From assembly GCF_023078275.1 (NCBI RefSeq), contig NC_062977.1:11553118-11617117 (forward strand): 64,000 nucleotides of DNA, written 5' to 3'. Below the pieces are notes generated by a model, which was given only the letters and a program-made list of their open reading frames with translations, ran no database searches and was not told the DNA's origin. Positions 1 through 11,140 of the stretch are shown here, piece by piece (positions within the stretch are counted from its first letter, which is position 1; each line of letters begins with the position of its first letter). Source of the stretch: Leguminivora glycinivorella. Taxonomy: Eukaryota; Arthropoda; Insecta; Lepidoptera; Tortricidae. The position numbers were made by a program, and so were the translations under genes.

Positions 1-1062
1 CTGAATAAATTATAAATATGACTTATTTGTGGAATGTAATGCCGTCTGTTTTTAAATTTGAGCTTCTTGTTACCTTTCCACACCATTTCACACTACAGGT
101 GGACATCTTTAAGGCATCAAAATACCCTTTTCCAATTTTTTTGTGCGAAAAACACGCGCTGCTTTCGGGTCTGTTACTTGGTCGATACTGATCGGGCACG
201 GCGAGCGCCCGCGCTTATATCAGTGCAAATACTAGGAAGGCTGGCGACCGCGAGTCGTCTTGTAATAGATGTCTATAGGGGTTGGTCTGTGTGCAAGAAT
301 CTCGGAACCGCCCCTGATAGTAGTAGCTAGTTTTAGACTTTACATTAGACAAGTTTATTATGTTTGACTGGTATGTGCTAGGTGCACGCAGCTGATGATG
401 ATTGATTGCACATAAGTTCCGAAAAACTCCTGACACTTTGTTCTGAAACGCTGGTCTGACTATAAGTACCTACCTACATAATATAAATTATATAAGATTA
501 GCCTGACTCTACTTAGGTACTCGTTCTATCGTATTTTTATAATTATTTCTAAGTCTGATGGAAATAAAATATTAATAGTTGTTTAAAAACTAGGTAATAT
601 ATATGTATAGCACACACTAAAAAAAGCGACCATGTCCTAGTGAGTAGGTATTATATTCTTTGGACCAGGTTCACTGGTGGCGGAGCCGGGATTATTTAAT
701 TATTTATTTCGTTGGCTCATAAAACACTTAATTGAAATCATACAAAACATGAGACACCACGTCACATACTGCTATTTTAAGACACAGCGTAGGTATCTAC
801 CTAAAATCACGTCTACTATTCCAATTATAACTTCTAACAGAGCGCGAAAATAGATCCAATAACTCTCCATGCGATCCCGCAGAATGCTGAAATTCTGTAA
901 TGTCTTAGTAGAAACCTAATAGTGGAAACTTGGATTTAGGTACTGTTTCGTGGGTCTAATTGAGACACAACATATAAATATGAATAATACGAGTCCGATT
1001 ATCTACCGATACGCTTGGCTCTTTACTATTGTGTGTTTAGTAAGATGTGTAGCATTATTTAG
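1..1062. other. AT-rich stretch without a recognisable gene
   Basis: No exon with a recognisable protein segment is seen. The only repeat trace is around 615-700, where pieces read like the tail side of the tRNA-derived SINE seen better at 27060-27175 (shared CACTGGTGGC and GAGCCGGG), split by about 40 bp of unrelated sequence. Open frames here are short and look random. Confidence 0.5.
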
Positions 1063-1424
1063 TTTTCCCCTCACTAGCTCGAAAACACGTGTTTTATGCT
1101 TTAATGTCAGCGGGTAAAAACGCATTTTATCCACTAGTGGATAAAGTAATTTGACATGTATATAGTCACATGTTCTGCTTTAAAATTTATAAAATGAATT
1201 TATGAAGATGATTTACGACCTGTGGAACTGGAACTACGGAAGCAGTAATAAACGCGTTTTTTTGCGTTGTACTTTCCTCGCTATACATAGTGAGGGGAAA
1301 ATTCTCGTGTGTTGAAAAACTCACCATGTTCAGGATTCTATTCTCGAACCACTCGCTACGCTCGTGGTTCAACTATAGAATCTGGACTTGCTCGTTTTAC
1401 ATTCCACACTCAGCGTTAAAATAC
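1063..1424. repeat. Truncated copy of the TTTTCCCCTCACTAG repeat family
   Basis: This matches the left two thirds of the element at 9149-9633: it starts TTTTCCCCTCACTAGCTC, continues with the GCGGGTAAAAACGCATTTTATCC block, and includes GTGAGGGGAAAA internally. It stops where the 1425-4896 foldback element begins, so it was probably cut by that insertion or its associated deletion; the expected right part is not found at 4897. No coding capacity is visible. Confidence 0.6.
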
Positions 1425-2208
1425 AATGGGGGATGTCTGAAAATTTTAAAATCGCCTGATATTTTTTCTGGTGATAGGAATAAGCATTTCTATTTACAGA
1501 AAAAAGTTACAGATTTTTTGGTAGCACCATACATTTTATAAAAATAAAAACGTGTTGCTCGACTGCGCGTACGACTCACTTCGGCAGTTATGAGATTTGT
1601 CTTAGTCTTTAAAAAAAATCCATTTTGAATCTGTGCTGGCCACAGACACTGACAGTTGATTGTCAGCTTGACATTTTTCTCGGAGAATTCGTAACCATAT
1701 CTGGTGAACTATTTATTACTGTTTTCGACTCATTTTCTCTCCCTGGCCTCTGATTTTGCCTCCTTCTACGACTACCTTCGCTCTCGAACCCCGGACCGTG
1801 ATTTTACTGGCTTAAAACGACGACCTTTGATTTTAAACCCTGGACCTGATTCTACTTGCATTAACGAAGACGTGTGCTTGCCCTGCTTGCTGCCGACGGC
1901 CTTTGCGTTGAACCCCGGACCTGATTACAATTTTTAAGCCCATTGAATTGGGAAAACGTGGATAGGTACTAGCGATTTTGTAAGAGCTAGTTCATCTAAT
2001 TTGCCAAAATGTGGAACAGCGACAAACACAATGCCTGTGAAGAAGAAATTGATGAAAGATGCAGAGATATTTTGGACAGAGAATGTGTATCCCATTAATT
2101 TTGAAAAGTGCAACTACATGTAATAACATGAACTCTAATAAGAGTGTAATAAACATAAATTTGTCTTGATCTATATTAACATTATTACTCATTTTAGCAC
2201 CCATAAGT

Positions 2209-2336
2209 ACGTTTTCACATTATTCGATCTAATACCAGATGTTGGACCGATATCCCATACATTACAGGCGTCGTCTTGGATTTTTTCCATTGAAATCCTT
2301 CCGACATCCGATATTGGATCGGGTAATGTGAAAACA
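2209..2336. mobile_element. MITE, family with GTTTTCACATTAT termini
   Basis: A short hairpin-like MITE opening ACGTTTTCACATTATTCG and ending GGGTAATGTGAAAAC. The family has four copies in the window (also 9729-9866, 19771-20480 and a fragment at 58507-58596), all sharing the core CCCATACATTACAGGCG and TGAAATCCTTCCGAC. The many GATATCGG/CCGATATC segments make it strongly self-complementary. No coding sequence. Confidence 0.8.
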
Positions 2337-2889
2337 GGCTAACTCCTAGTAGTGATTCATAAGCGCACCTGCCTACAGATGAGAACTAGAGAAGGACCTG
2401 TGCCCTAAACAAATAACTTTAGATTGTTGGTTTATTGTCTGCTTTAAGTAGTTAGTGCTCAAAAAGGAAATGAGTTTGCGATGTGACGCCTAATACTGCT
2501 TTTCACATCACCCATTCAGAAAGGGTACTTTTCGGCCCTGTTAGGAGGGAATTAAGTGACACTTTTTTGTTCAATAACTTTGTCTGGCCTGTATAAAATA
2601 TTAACGCCACGGAAAGTGTTTGCACATAAGTAATAATCAGTAATTCTTTATTGCTATCATTGGTACATTTCAGTAGGTATAGCACAGCTATGAACCCTGT
2701 AAGGGCACTGCAAATATAGTTCTCAATAACTAAAAATCTTAATACTTAATCTTATAAATCTTAATACCTATATTGCTATGAGAACATTTTTATGTTGTAA
2801 CATATTTTAATATTATGTATAAAAAAATAGTGTCGATTAAGTGCATAATATTTTTACAACAGACCTGATTCATATTTTAGTATTTTGCT

Positions 2890-3276
2890 TATATGTTGTT
2901 GTTGTATGTCCTAAGGCACTCCATAGGTGCATAGGGCCTCCACAAGATCCTTCCACGCCTTTCTATCTTGAGCCACCGCCTTGGCCTCGTTCCAGCTCAG
3001 TCCATATTCCCTCAGCTCGTTCTCAACGCTCCGCCTCCAGGTGTGTACGGGGCGTTTGCGGGCCCTCTTTCCTCCTTGAGGCCGCCACTCAAACGCGATA
3101 CTGGCGCTGTTGGTAGCTCCTCTTCGAAGGGTATGACCGATCCATCTCCATTTCCGCTGAGCCACTTCCTGGGCGATCGGAGGTTGTCGGCACATACTCC
3201 ACAGATTCTCATTCCTTATAGTTTTCGGCCAGAAGATACGGAGGATCAACCGGAGGGACTTATTGACAAACACTTG
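2890..3276 (-). pseudogene. 3' remnant of an RTE-like LINE (reverse transcriptase C-terminal tail)
   Basis: Read on the minus strand, 3273 to 2911 is open and encodes the C-terminal tail typical of endonuclease/reverse-transcriptase LINE polyproteins of RTE type. Visible hallmarks are a W-R-W-I-G-H-T-L-R-R segment, then basic GKRARKRP, then TWRRSVENEL and a closing DRKAWKDLVEALC. The polymerase motifs (F/YADD) and the endonuclease are absent, so this is a 5'-truncated copy, the usual fate of LINE insertions. It lies inside the 1425-4896 foldback element. The assignment to RTE is from memory of the family's C-terminus; the LINE nature is firmer than the clade. Confidence 0.75.
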
Positions 3277-4975
3277 AAGTTTGTGCGTTGTGGTGTGTGT
3301 TTGTTTTGCTTATATGATATGAAAAAAAGTGTCAAATGGTAGCAATAGTAGATTGTGCAACAAGGGAGAAAAATGAGATATATATCTTGAGTGTAGCAAG
3401 GTATTCTTAAATTTAATCCTGAGCGTAGTGAGGGATTCAAGTGTTAAGACACAAGGTGGAATTAAATTTGCCACACATATTAACATCAACTTTTAGGAAA
3501 TTTATATATAATGATATGTTATATGAACATAAAAAATGGTATGTTATGTAACCATGTAAAAAAAATGTGTCCTTGAAGGGAAAAGTATCACTTTGGTCCC
3601 TAATAGCAAAGAGGAAAAGTGCCTCTTTGCACCCTCCTCACAGTGCAGGGAAGAAAATAACCCTTTCTTTTCGAATCCCAGTCACTACACTCAGTATTCA
3701 ATTACATATAGAATACTTCACTTTGTTCACAATTCAATTTATATCCTCGCTATAAATATGCAATTTTGCTCCCTCGTAACACAATCTACTATAGTGCTGT
3801 TAATCATGCTTTAACAGTATGGAGGGCCATAGAAGAATATGGAAAGCCATAGCCGACTGAATTTGATAGTAACTTGACAGTAACTCGACACACATGACAC
3901 ACACCTATGTAACTCAGAAGTAAAATAAAACAACACAATAAATCAATTATATTTTATTATAGGACATTGCAAATTATAAAAAAAAATGTATTTTACCATA
4001 TTTTTCCTATTGGTCTATCCAAAAAATACACATTTTATAAAATGCCACCGTGTCAGATATTTCTGGCTTTCTTTTTTATGATATTATTGCCAGCGTGTAA
4101 CTGCATTTTAAGGTTGGTAAACAAGACACGGTATCTTACACTCAGGTGGTCTTCACAGCAAAATCGCACTCTGGTTGGGCAGTTCCTGCCAACCTATTGA
4201 CACCAACTTTCCTTCAGCTCCTTTCTTAATATGAACAATTTTAAATCTGGATTTTTCTGGTTGGTTTTAGAACAAGTTGGTATAAAGCATGTTTTGGGAT
4301 CCTTATATCGTGTTTATGTACTTGTATTAATTATAACAAATAGTGTCCGGAACTTAAAAGCGATGATCGTCAGGGAAAATCAGAAGTCAGGGAGGCACAA
4401 CGGATCGTAAACAGTTCAGCAGGATCAGGTCCAGTGTTTAAAAGCAAACGTCTTCGTTAATGCAAGCAGAATCAGGTCCAGAGGTTAATATCAAAGGTCG
4501 TCGTTTTAAGCCAGTAAAATCAACGTCCGGGGTTCGAGAGCGAAGGTAGTCGTAGAAGGAGGCAAAATCAGAGGCCAGGGAGAGAAAATGAGTCGAAAAC
4601 AGTAATAAATAGTTCACCAGATATGGTTATGAATTCTCCGAGGAAAATGTCAAGCTGACAATCAACTGTCAGTGTCTGTGGCCAGCACAGATTCAAAATG
4701 GAATTTCTTTAAAGACTAAGACAAATCTCATAACTGCCGAAGTGGGTCGTACGCGCAGTCGAGCAACACGTTTTTATTTTTATAAAATGTATGGTGCTAC
4801 CAAAAAATCTGTAACTTTTTTCTGTAAATAGAAATGCTTATTCCTATCACCAGAAAAAATATCAGGCGATTTTAAAATTTTCAGACATCCCCCATTTGGC
4901 ACCCTTGTCTTTGTATGCTGGAAGTGGTTCTGTATGTCATTAATTCACCTTATACAGAGCAGGTACCCAGCTATG

Positions 4976-5940
4976 GTGTGTGTGTGGATTGAGTGAGCAC
5001 CTTCCGAAAATAAAAAAAAATATGCTGATCATTTAGTAAAAGTTCTAAAACAATTGTAAAACGAATCTCTGAATTTGTAAAAAGATAAATCAAAAGATAC
5101 AGCCATTAACATGTGCTCACTCAGTTCTCACAAACTACCAACGAAAACAGTGAATATATTCATTTAACATATAATATTTATATACTAACATTTAGTAAAA
5201 AATAGGCCAACCTACCTCTATAAATATTAGATCACCTAGTGACGTATTTAATTTTTTACAAATACTTTCTTATGCTCACTCAATCCTCACACTTTTGAAA
5301 AGCCGAATTTTGATGAAAAACATAAGATTTAGACCGCTATTATATGTGTATAGTTTAGTAAAAGTGAAATGGGAATTTGTAAAATACAAAACGAACCACT
5401 AACGTGGCAGGTTTTTTTATAATAAATTTTTGTAAGTGCTCACTCAGTCCACACGTTTTGAGAAAGTTAAAAACGTAAATATCTTACGATTTGTAGCACC
5501 TAAGACACTCGAAAGTACTTCAACATTTAGTAAAAAAAAAATTTTTACTAAATATCCACCATCTAATATTTTATATTCGTTGTCTGGTTTTAAAGATATT
5601 CAGACATAACTTTTCTCATACAAATGTATCAAGTAGGGTGACCACACTATGTCGGCTCCTGATTTTCCCCACCTTCCCATTGTCATATTGAGATTGGGGA
5701 GTTTCGTTCAATTTTGATAATAGTTTATATTAAACTAATACCATATTCATTCTCCATCTGCAAACTTGCTAGCTTGTAAATGGGAGCGAGAAATAGTTAT
5801 ATCATGTTAATGGCTGTATCTTTTGATTTATCTTTTTACAAATTCAGAGATTCGTTTTACAATTGTTTTAGAACTTTTACTAAATGATCAGCATATTTTT
5901 TTTTATTTTCGGAAGGTGCTCACTCAATCCACACACACAC
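4976..5940. mobile_element. Modular foldback element, copy 1 (internally deleted)
   Basis: The ends are GTGTGTGTGGATTGAGTG at 4976 and its reverse complement ending at 5940. CCAGCTATG flanks it on both sides (4967-4975 and 5941-5949), a clear 8-9 bp target duplication. The left arm is complete (to about 5700) but only the outer ~120 bp of the right arm remain, joined near 5810, so about 650 bp of right arm is missing compared with copies at 48776 and 53290. The arm is built of about four related modules (see findings). No open reading frame. An 8-bp duplication would fit the hAT superfamily, but the termini do not look like standard hAT ends. Confidence 0.9.
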
Positions 5941-5949
5941 CCAGCTATG

Positions 5950-7059
5950 ACTATTTTTTTAACCGCCGCACAAAAATCTCAAGGAAGGTGGTTCTCAATT
6001 GACAAAGTTTCAAAATTTTCAATGTCCCTAAATCGAAAACCATTTCGAGATATACGCCTGTAGATCACAAAAATATATTTTTTTTCCTTATGTTACATAT
6101 TTAGTAAAAAAATCTTAAAAATAGTTTAAAGGGGAAGTGACTTTACATAGTTGAGTCAGAATATTCAGAGCTGCCACTATAACCAAAACAATCTTCCGGT
6201 TGGGACACGGAAGTATAACTAAAGGGTTGGGATGTCACTTGAGTTTGACTGTGACACTTATCATCGCTAGAAGTCTGTGTCTGCATGTATTTTGGGTCTT
6301 AAAGTACCTACCTAAAATTGATGTTTACAATAATAATATATTGGGCGCCTACAGTTCATAGGATACGGTCGACTATTAAATTCGATTTGTAGATGAACGT
6401 TTGACCGTGTGACCTGCCAATATATCCTGTTGAAAAATGCTTTATCTTTGCTGTTCATTGAAGAAAACATCGATTAGGTGTTTAAAATAGGTAAGTAGTT
6501 CGTTAAGTGCTTAATAAATTAACTGTGTAGCTCTTCTGTAACAATGTTACATATACGAGTAGGTACCTATCGTAGCGGTGACAGGGATCATTGTGATCAA
6601 TATGGCTTTGCATTACAGAAGGATTTTATAAGGTCCTTTCTAACTTCAATTGTAAAATAAATTCTGATAAAAAGGACCTTAATGTGCAGGAAACACAAGC
6701 CACACAAGTATTATTTTATTAAGGAAAAGCACAATAATAGATCTGAAAAGTAACACCCAACAGTGAGAAGCATTTTTATCAGCAGTTGAGCACCTCGCTC
6801 TTATAATGCTTCCGATAGAGAGTAGAGGTAGTCCTTCATCGTTAACTTAGGCGGTGGCGACTTTATGTACCTAATGTATTATTAATTTGTTTATTTATTA
6901 GATTACTAGTTATTATCATTATGATTACCCATACATTTTAGGTAGGTATATAGGTACAATTTAAGATGCAAAATGTCAATAAGGTATCATTATCATAAAT
7001 CATAATATACGGTAATACTTATATCTTAGGTACTTATCTATACTTTTATATGTCTAAGA
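5950..7059. other. Intergenic, with a fragment of a GGAAGGTGGTTCTCAA repeat
   Basis: 5956-6060 carries the opening of the AACCGCCGC...CTCAAGGAAGGTGGTTCTC repeat family seen again at 16850 and 17233. The rest (to 7059) shows no gene; short near-complementary GGACCTT/AAGGTCC blocks at 6625 and 6675 suggest a small decayed MITE. Confidence 0.45.
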
Positions 7060-7144
7060 TGCAGTGGGGTAATTTCGAAAGGGGAATCTTGATATGATGG
7101 AAATAATGGTGATTTTTATGTGACTTTCGAAATTACCCATTGCA
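7060..7144. repeat. 85-bp hairpin, probable small MITE
   Basis: TGCAGTGGGGTAATTTCGAA at the left is mirrored by TTCGAAATTACCCATTGCA at the right with two mismatches, around a short loop. Size and structure fit a minimal MITE. No target duplication could be settled. Confidence 0.6.
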
Positions 7145-7239
7145 CCTAACCCTAATACTTACCTAAGAAGGAACCAAAATGTACGTGTAATTTAAAATAA
7201 AAAACATCTCAAAACAATCTTTACTTTTGCGTTCCAATA

Positions 7240-7481
7240 CGGGTAATGGGCCGTACCTCCTAGTAATGAAATAATTGTCCAGTGTAATGGAGCAGTATCG
7301 ATACTGGGTCCGAGCGTGACCTCCCGCGTCGCCCACGGCGCGGCGGCACCACGCGGCACCTACTCCCGCGCTATTTACGCATTCAACTGATATTAATAGA
7401 TCTTCACGAAATCATATTTTTAAAAGCGAACTTCTGAAGTGCCAAGCGATTTTGTATGACTTCGCGAAAAGTATTTCGCAG
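7240..7481 (+). promoter_or_regulatory. Possible GC-rich promoter or non-coding first exon
   Basis: A GC-rich island (around 7300-7370, in strongly AT-rich surroundings) is followed at 7481 by CGCAG then GTAAGC, an excellent splice donor. This is what a non-coding first exon looks like. No coding exon follows nearby on the plus strand before mrj at 38966, so if real it would be a distal alternative first exon of mrj or of an unseen non-coding RNA. Speculative; RNA evidence would be needed. Confidence 0.25.
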
Positions 7482-7839
7482 GTAAGCAAGACTAAATTAA
7501 ATCATTATTCATAGATTCTGTAAAGATAGAATCTGGACAATATTTTGTCAGATGGAGGATACAGATGGCAGATGGCGATCTACAGGATGCACTGCACCGT
7601 ACGTACATAAATGTCGCTTTCCAAGTTTCCACGATCCGACAGAAGGGTCTTTATCCTTATACTTCATGTGCACAATCTTTGAAATGACTTAATTTCTATT
7701 CTTACATAAACTCACACCTGTACTGCCAAAATGGTAGGCAGAGCACATGAAAATGCTCATGTTCCAGACGTTCCAGTGTCACTTATCAATGAAGGTGTTG
7801 AAAGTTAACGAAATCGTGAACAATGTCTATTGAAATTTC

Positions 7840-8165
7840 AGTTTAAAAGGATCTTAAATGCACAAATGCTTAATGCATGGGCCCCTATGCAAGGGAACAC
7901 TACAATCACCACATATATTGTATTTATGTATATACTTTTAGTTTATGTATGTATATGGTTGTACTTATTTATGTATGTATATTGATGATGCATATAGTAT
8001 TTAGATAGTGACTTATATCTATTTAAATTTCTGTTTTATTTTCCGCACCAATTGTAAGTTTCTGATGTTTGGTCCAATGGTTGACTGGTAGAGAATGCCT
8101 TAAGGCATTAAGTTCGTCATTTGTACTTTATGTTGTGCAATAAAGATTAAATAAATAAATAAATA
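7840..8165 (+). mobile_element. 3' end of a LINE (AATAAATAAAT-tailed)
   Basis: A non-coding stretch ends in GTGCAATAAAGATT followed by an (AAAT)n tail at 8147-8165. A polyadenylation-like signal with a simple tail is the usual 3' end of insect Jockey/R1-like LINEs; no reverse transcriptase is left upstream. A 5'-truncated copy is the simplest reading. Confidence 0.55.
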
Positions 8166-8579
8166 TATTGGTAACTTTTGCTAGTTGTCTAATGTTGCAG
8201 TTTCTGCCCTATATTGCCGTCATTGCCGGCTTCTAGTGCCAGGGTCCGCTTTCCGACTCAATATTCTCCATTCTGCCCAATCTTCATCATCCTGGGGTCT
8301 GGGCTATTAAAGTACATTTATACAATAGGTATATTTTTTTTAAATAGACGTAAGTAATGCAAATATATGAAGTAATAAAACATAAGTTGCCTAGTTATAA
8401 ACTAATTAATACTGTGGTAATTTATAGCCACTGATAACTTAGGTACTCGTCTCGGTTCTAGCACAATAATAATATGACCTATATACCTATCCTAAATAAT
8501 AGTGGATTTCAATGTTTAGGTACGTTACGTATATTCTAAAAATGTAACTTTAACTATAATTACTTTAACTATAATTGCT

Positions 8580-8726
8580 TTCAGACAAAAAAACTAAATC
8601 CAAATCGGTTCATCCGTTCGGGAGCTACGATGCCACAGACGGACACACACACAGACAGACAGACAGACACACACACAGACACGTCAAACTTATAACACCC
8701 CGTCCTTTTTGGGTCGGGGGTTAAAA
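8580..8726 (-). repeat. Interspersed repeat with CAGACAGACAGA microsatellite (family T)
   Basis: The reverse complement of a family also seen at 46632-46990 and 58641-58795: TTAACCCCCGACCCAAAA, then GGGGTGTTATAAGTTTGACG, a (TGTC/TGTG)n tract, and GCTCCCGAACGGATGAACC. The microsatellite is internal to the unit, so the repeat spreads it. No coding potential. Confidence 0.65.
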
Positions 8727-9148
8727 ATAATAATTATGGCCCGTGGGCACGTAATTATAAAAGTTCTTCTTTTACGACGTTGGTACAAAAGCACCTCTTA
8801 AAATTCATATAATTACTTCTTTTGAATATACTCGTATTACTCGTATCAATAAAATGTTTGTATTGTATTGAATGTAAAAATAACGATCAAATTAATTATT
8901 TCTTAGGATATTAAATTCCAAACATAAAATATAAACCACGTACTATTATAATAAAACCATGTTTAGGTACTTAATATAGAAAATAATGCAGCAGCTACAT
9001 AATCTACATATCATATACTCGTAAAATAATATAGAAGATTTAACACTAATATTTTTGACATAAAAATTGTAGTTCATACTGTTACTCATTTCATTTATGA
9101 ACTCGATCAGTCAACAATTAAGCTCCATGGGTAGATTAGTAATAGTTA
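8727..9148. other. AT-rich intergenic stretch, nothing recognised
   Basis: No exon, repeat end or RNA gene is seen here. Confidence 0.4.
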
Positions 9149-9633
9149 TTTTCCCCTCACTAGCTCGGAAACACGTGTTTTGTCCTTTAATACCAGCGGG
9201 TAAAAACGCATTTTATCCACTAATAGTGGGTAAAGTAATTTGACCTTGAATAAAGTCAAATTAACTGCTTTAAAATTGATGAAAGTAGGTGAATCTAGTA
9301 ATAAAGATGATTTACCACCTGTGGAACTACTGGAAGCAGTGATAAACGCATTTTTTGCGTTGTAGTTTCCTCGCTATAGTGAGGGGAAAAGTTTTGTGTT
9401 ACACTCGGGTGCAAATGTATTTTACTTCTCGTGTGTTAAAAAACTCGCAAGTCCAGGATTCTATTCTCGACTCTTCAACTATAGAATCCTTTCACTTGCT
9501 CGTTTTTCTATTCCACACTATATTGTTATACAAGGGGGCAAAGTTGTATTTTAACGCCGAGTTTGCGTTTTTAGGTTTTTACCCGCTGGTATTAAAGGAC
9601 AAAACACGTGTTTCAGACCTAGTGAGGGGAAAA
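9149..9633. mobile_element. Non-autonomous element with ~58-bp inverted termini (TTTTCCCCTCACTAG)
   Basis: Left TTTTCCCCTCACTAGCTCGG with the adjoining GTCCTTTAATACCAGCGGG is mirrored at the right by CCCGCTGGTATTAAAGGAC and AGTGAGGGGAAAA. A relative lies at 1063-1424, and related pieces (runs like GAGCGTAGCGAGGG) occur near 3350-3460 and 44580-44780. The open frame at 9355-9651 crosses the right terminus and is not taken as a gene. No target duplication is evident. Confidence 0.7.
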
Positions 9634-9728
9634 CATATTTATCGACAATAGTACCTGATTACATTTAATTCAGCAGTTAATCTAAAGACTATTCAGGCGA
9701 CAAACAGGGTTAACATCGTAACGTAAGT

Positions 9729-9866
9729 GCGTTTTCACATTATTCGATCCGATATTGGATGTTAGACCGATATACCATACATAACATACATTTATGCCGT
9801 CATCTTTGATTTTTGCCTTTAAAATCCTTCCTGCATCCGATATCGGATCGGATAATGTGAAAACGC
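9729..9866. mobile_element. MITE, GTTTTCACATTAT family (best-preserved copy)
   Basis: GCGTTTTCACATTATTCG at the left and GATAATGTGAAAACGC at the right form perfect-looking termini, with paired GATCCGATATTGG and CCGATATCGGATC segments inside. This copy is uninterrupted and serves as the empty-site reference for the nested copy at 19771-20480. Confidence 0.85.
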
Positions 9867-10571
9867 ATCAATGGAAGTACTAGGACGTTAAAATTCTGCA
9901 GAAAATGTTTGCTCACAACTAGAACTCCTAGAAGTGTATGTATGTAATGTACATATTACCTTAAACAGTAGTAGCACAGATACGGTGGTAGTTAAAGCTG
10001 ATTTCAGGTTGAACTACTTTGCTAAACACCGGCTCCTACTGACCCATTTGTATTCATAACAAGTTTGTTGACCTCGTTGACCAGCGACCCTGCTCGCGGT
10101 TAAGTACGCCGAACAAAGCCGCTAATGTTTGTGCCGAGTTGCCGACTTTCGGAACGATCTGGCACAGCGTAGTATAACTATGTGAATAGGCATGTACCTA
10201 TGATACCTAGTGCAATCAACGTTGGAGATAACGGGCGGTCCGATCAGAGCGTTTTAATATTGGCAGTATTGGCACATTTCGTTATCAATTCGGTTGGAGG
10301 ACAGACAACGAAAGCTAATGGGACTGCATTAGCTCACGAAAGGCCCTCCCTATGCCCTTTGTAATTTTATTTTCACCGACATCCGCACAAAGTGATACAA
10401 ATGTAATGTTTTTCTGTTTCTATGGCTTGGGGGTTTAAGAATGGCGATATAGGAGTGATAGTTCTTATTAAATTTGTAAAATTCAACTGCGCTGTCGCCA
10501 CTAGGTAGTCGAAGGAGTAAATAGGTTATTGCCTATCATCCTACTAGCTTTTACCCGCGGCTTCGCCCATG
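9867..10571. other. Intergenic; ends in a fragment of an AAAGCTAGT repeat
   Basis: No gene is recognised; the open frame 10182-10364 has no family resemblance. At 10543-10568 the text ACTAGCTTTTACCCGCGGC is the reverse complement of the end of the repeat seen at 27389-27575, so the last bases are a fragment of that family. Confidence 0.4.
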
Positions 10572-10573
10572 TA

Positions 10574-10653
10574 CAGTCAGCTGCAGAGAAAAGTAGACCC
10601 CCTTGCATACAAATTTGTATGCAGGGGGGTCTAGTTTTCTCTGCAGCTGACTG
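10574..10653. mobile_element. 80-bp near-perfect hairpin flanked by TA
   Basis: CAGTCAGCTGCAGAG at the left pairs with CTCTGCAGCTGACTG at the right, and pairing continues almost to the centre (CATACAAATTTGTATG). TA flanks both sides. CAGT ends with TA duplication suggest a Tc1/mariner/pogo-type MITE reduced to a hairpin. It sits next to the AAAGCTAGT repeat fragment. Confidence 0.7.
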
Positions 10654-10739
10654 TAGGTACTAATCTTATCTTTTTTCCCCATACAAACTTTGGACCCCCA
10701 TTTCACCCCATTGATATCTCAGTCAGTCAGTCAGTTTCT

Positions 10740-10935
10740 TCTTTTTAACCGACTTCAAAAAAGGAGGAGGTTCTCAATTCAACTGATATTTTTTTTTTTT
10801 TTATGTAGGTATGTTCTCATATCTCCGAGAATTGTGGACATTTTCAAAATTTTTTTTGATCGAACGGGTATAACCCCGAGATGGTCCCATTGGCACCAAG
10901 TCAGGGTCTGATGATGGGATCCTCTAGTGTACATG
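10740..10935 (+). repeat. TTTTTAACCGACTTC interspersed repeat (family P), partial
   Basis: Starts TTTTTAACCGACTTC, then GGAGGAGGTTCTCAATTC, a poly-T run, CATATCTCCGAGAATTGTGG, and ends near CTGATGATGGGATCC. Further copies lie at 47548-47594 and 56246-56660, with diverged relatives at 16843-17880. Non-coding. Confidence 0.65.
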
Positions 10936-10949
10936 TATTCGGAGTTACT

Positions 10950-11140
10950 GGGCTATGGATAAAAAACCGGACGCCTGCCTAATAAAACGGTATCCAATTT
11001 TATTTCCGGCAGACGGTGACTCGTCCCCACAATATGGGCCCCCACAAAAGGCGACATCCAAGATGGCTCAAGGGCAACACCGGTGTGAGAACTCAAGGGT
11101 GTCGAGAGGTGTACACCGCTTTCTGCCCAGTGGCTGTTAA
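10950..11140 (+). mobile_element. Left part of a LINE-like 3' region split by piggyBac
   Basis: This GC-richer stretch continues after the piggyBac insertion at 12748-13010: across the gap the text reads AGTGGCTG-TTAA-GCCACTG, a neat palindrome broken only by the insertion. The right half holds a structured GC-rich block around 12790-12990 that looks like a LINE 3' UTR. The parent element could not be named. Confidence 0.45.

Larger units (their letters stand above)
1425..4896. mobile_element. Foldback-type DNA element with ~450-bp inverted termini
   Basis: The left end (AATGGGGGATGTCTG from 1425) is matched in reverse complement by the right end (CAGACATCCCCCATT to 4896), and similarity continues inward for roughly 450 bp (to about 1880 and from about 4457). 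Within the arms a motif like CCCGGACCTGATT recurs about every 50-60 bp (near 1790, 1845, 1915 and mirrored at 4420-4530), so the termini carry subterminal repeats. The interior holds a MITE (2209-2336), a LINE remnant (2890-3276) and another repeat near 3350-3480, all probably later insertions. No transposase is visible, so the element is non-autonomous. The outermost flanks share only an AT dinucleotide as a possible target duplication; superfamily is not assigned. Confidence 0.75.
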
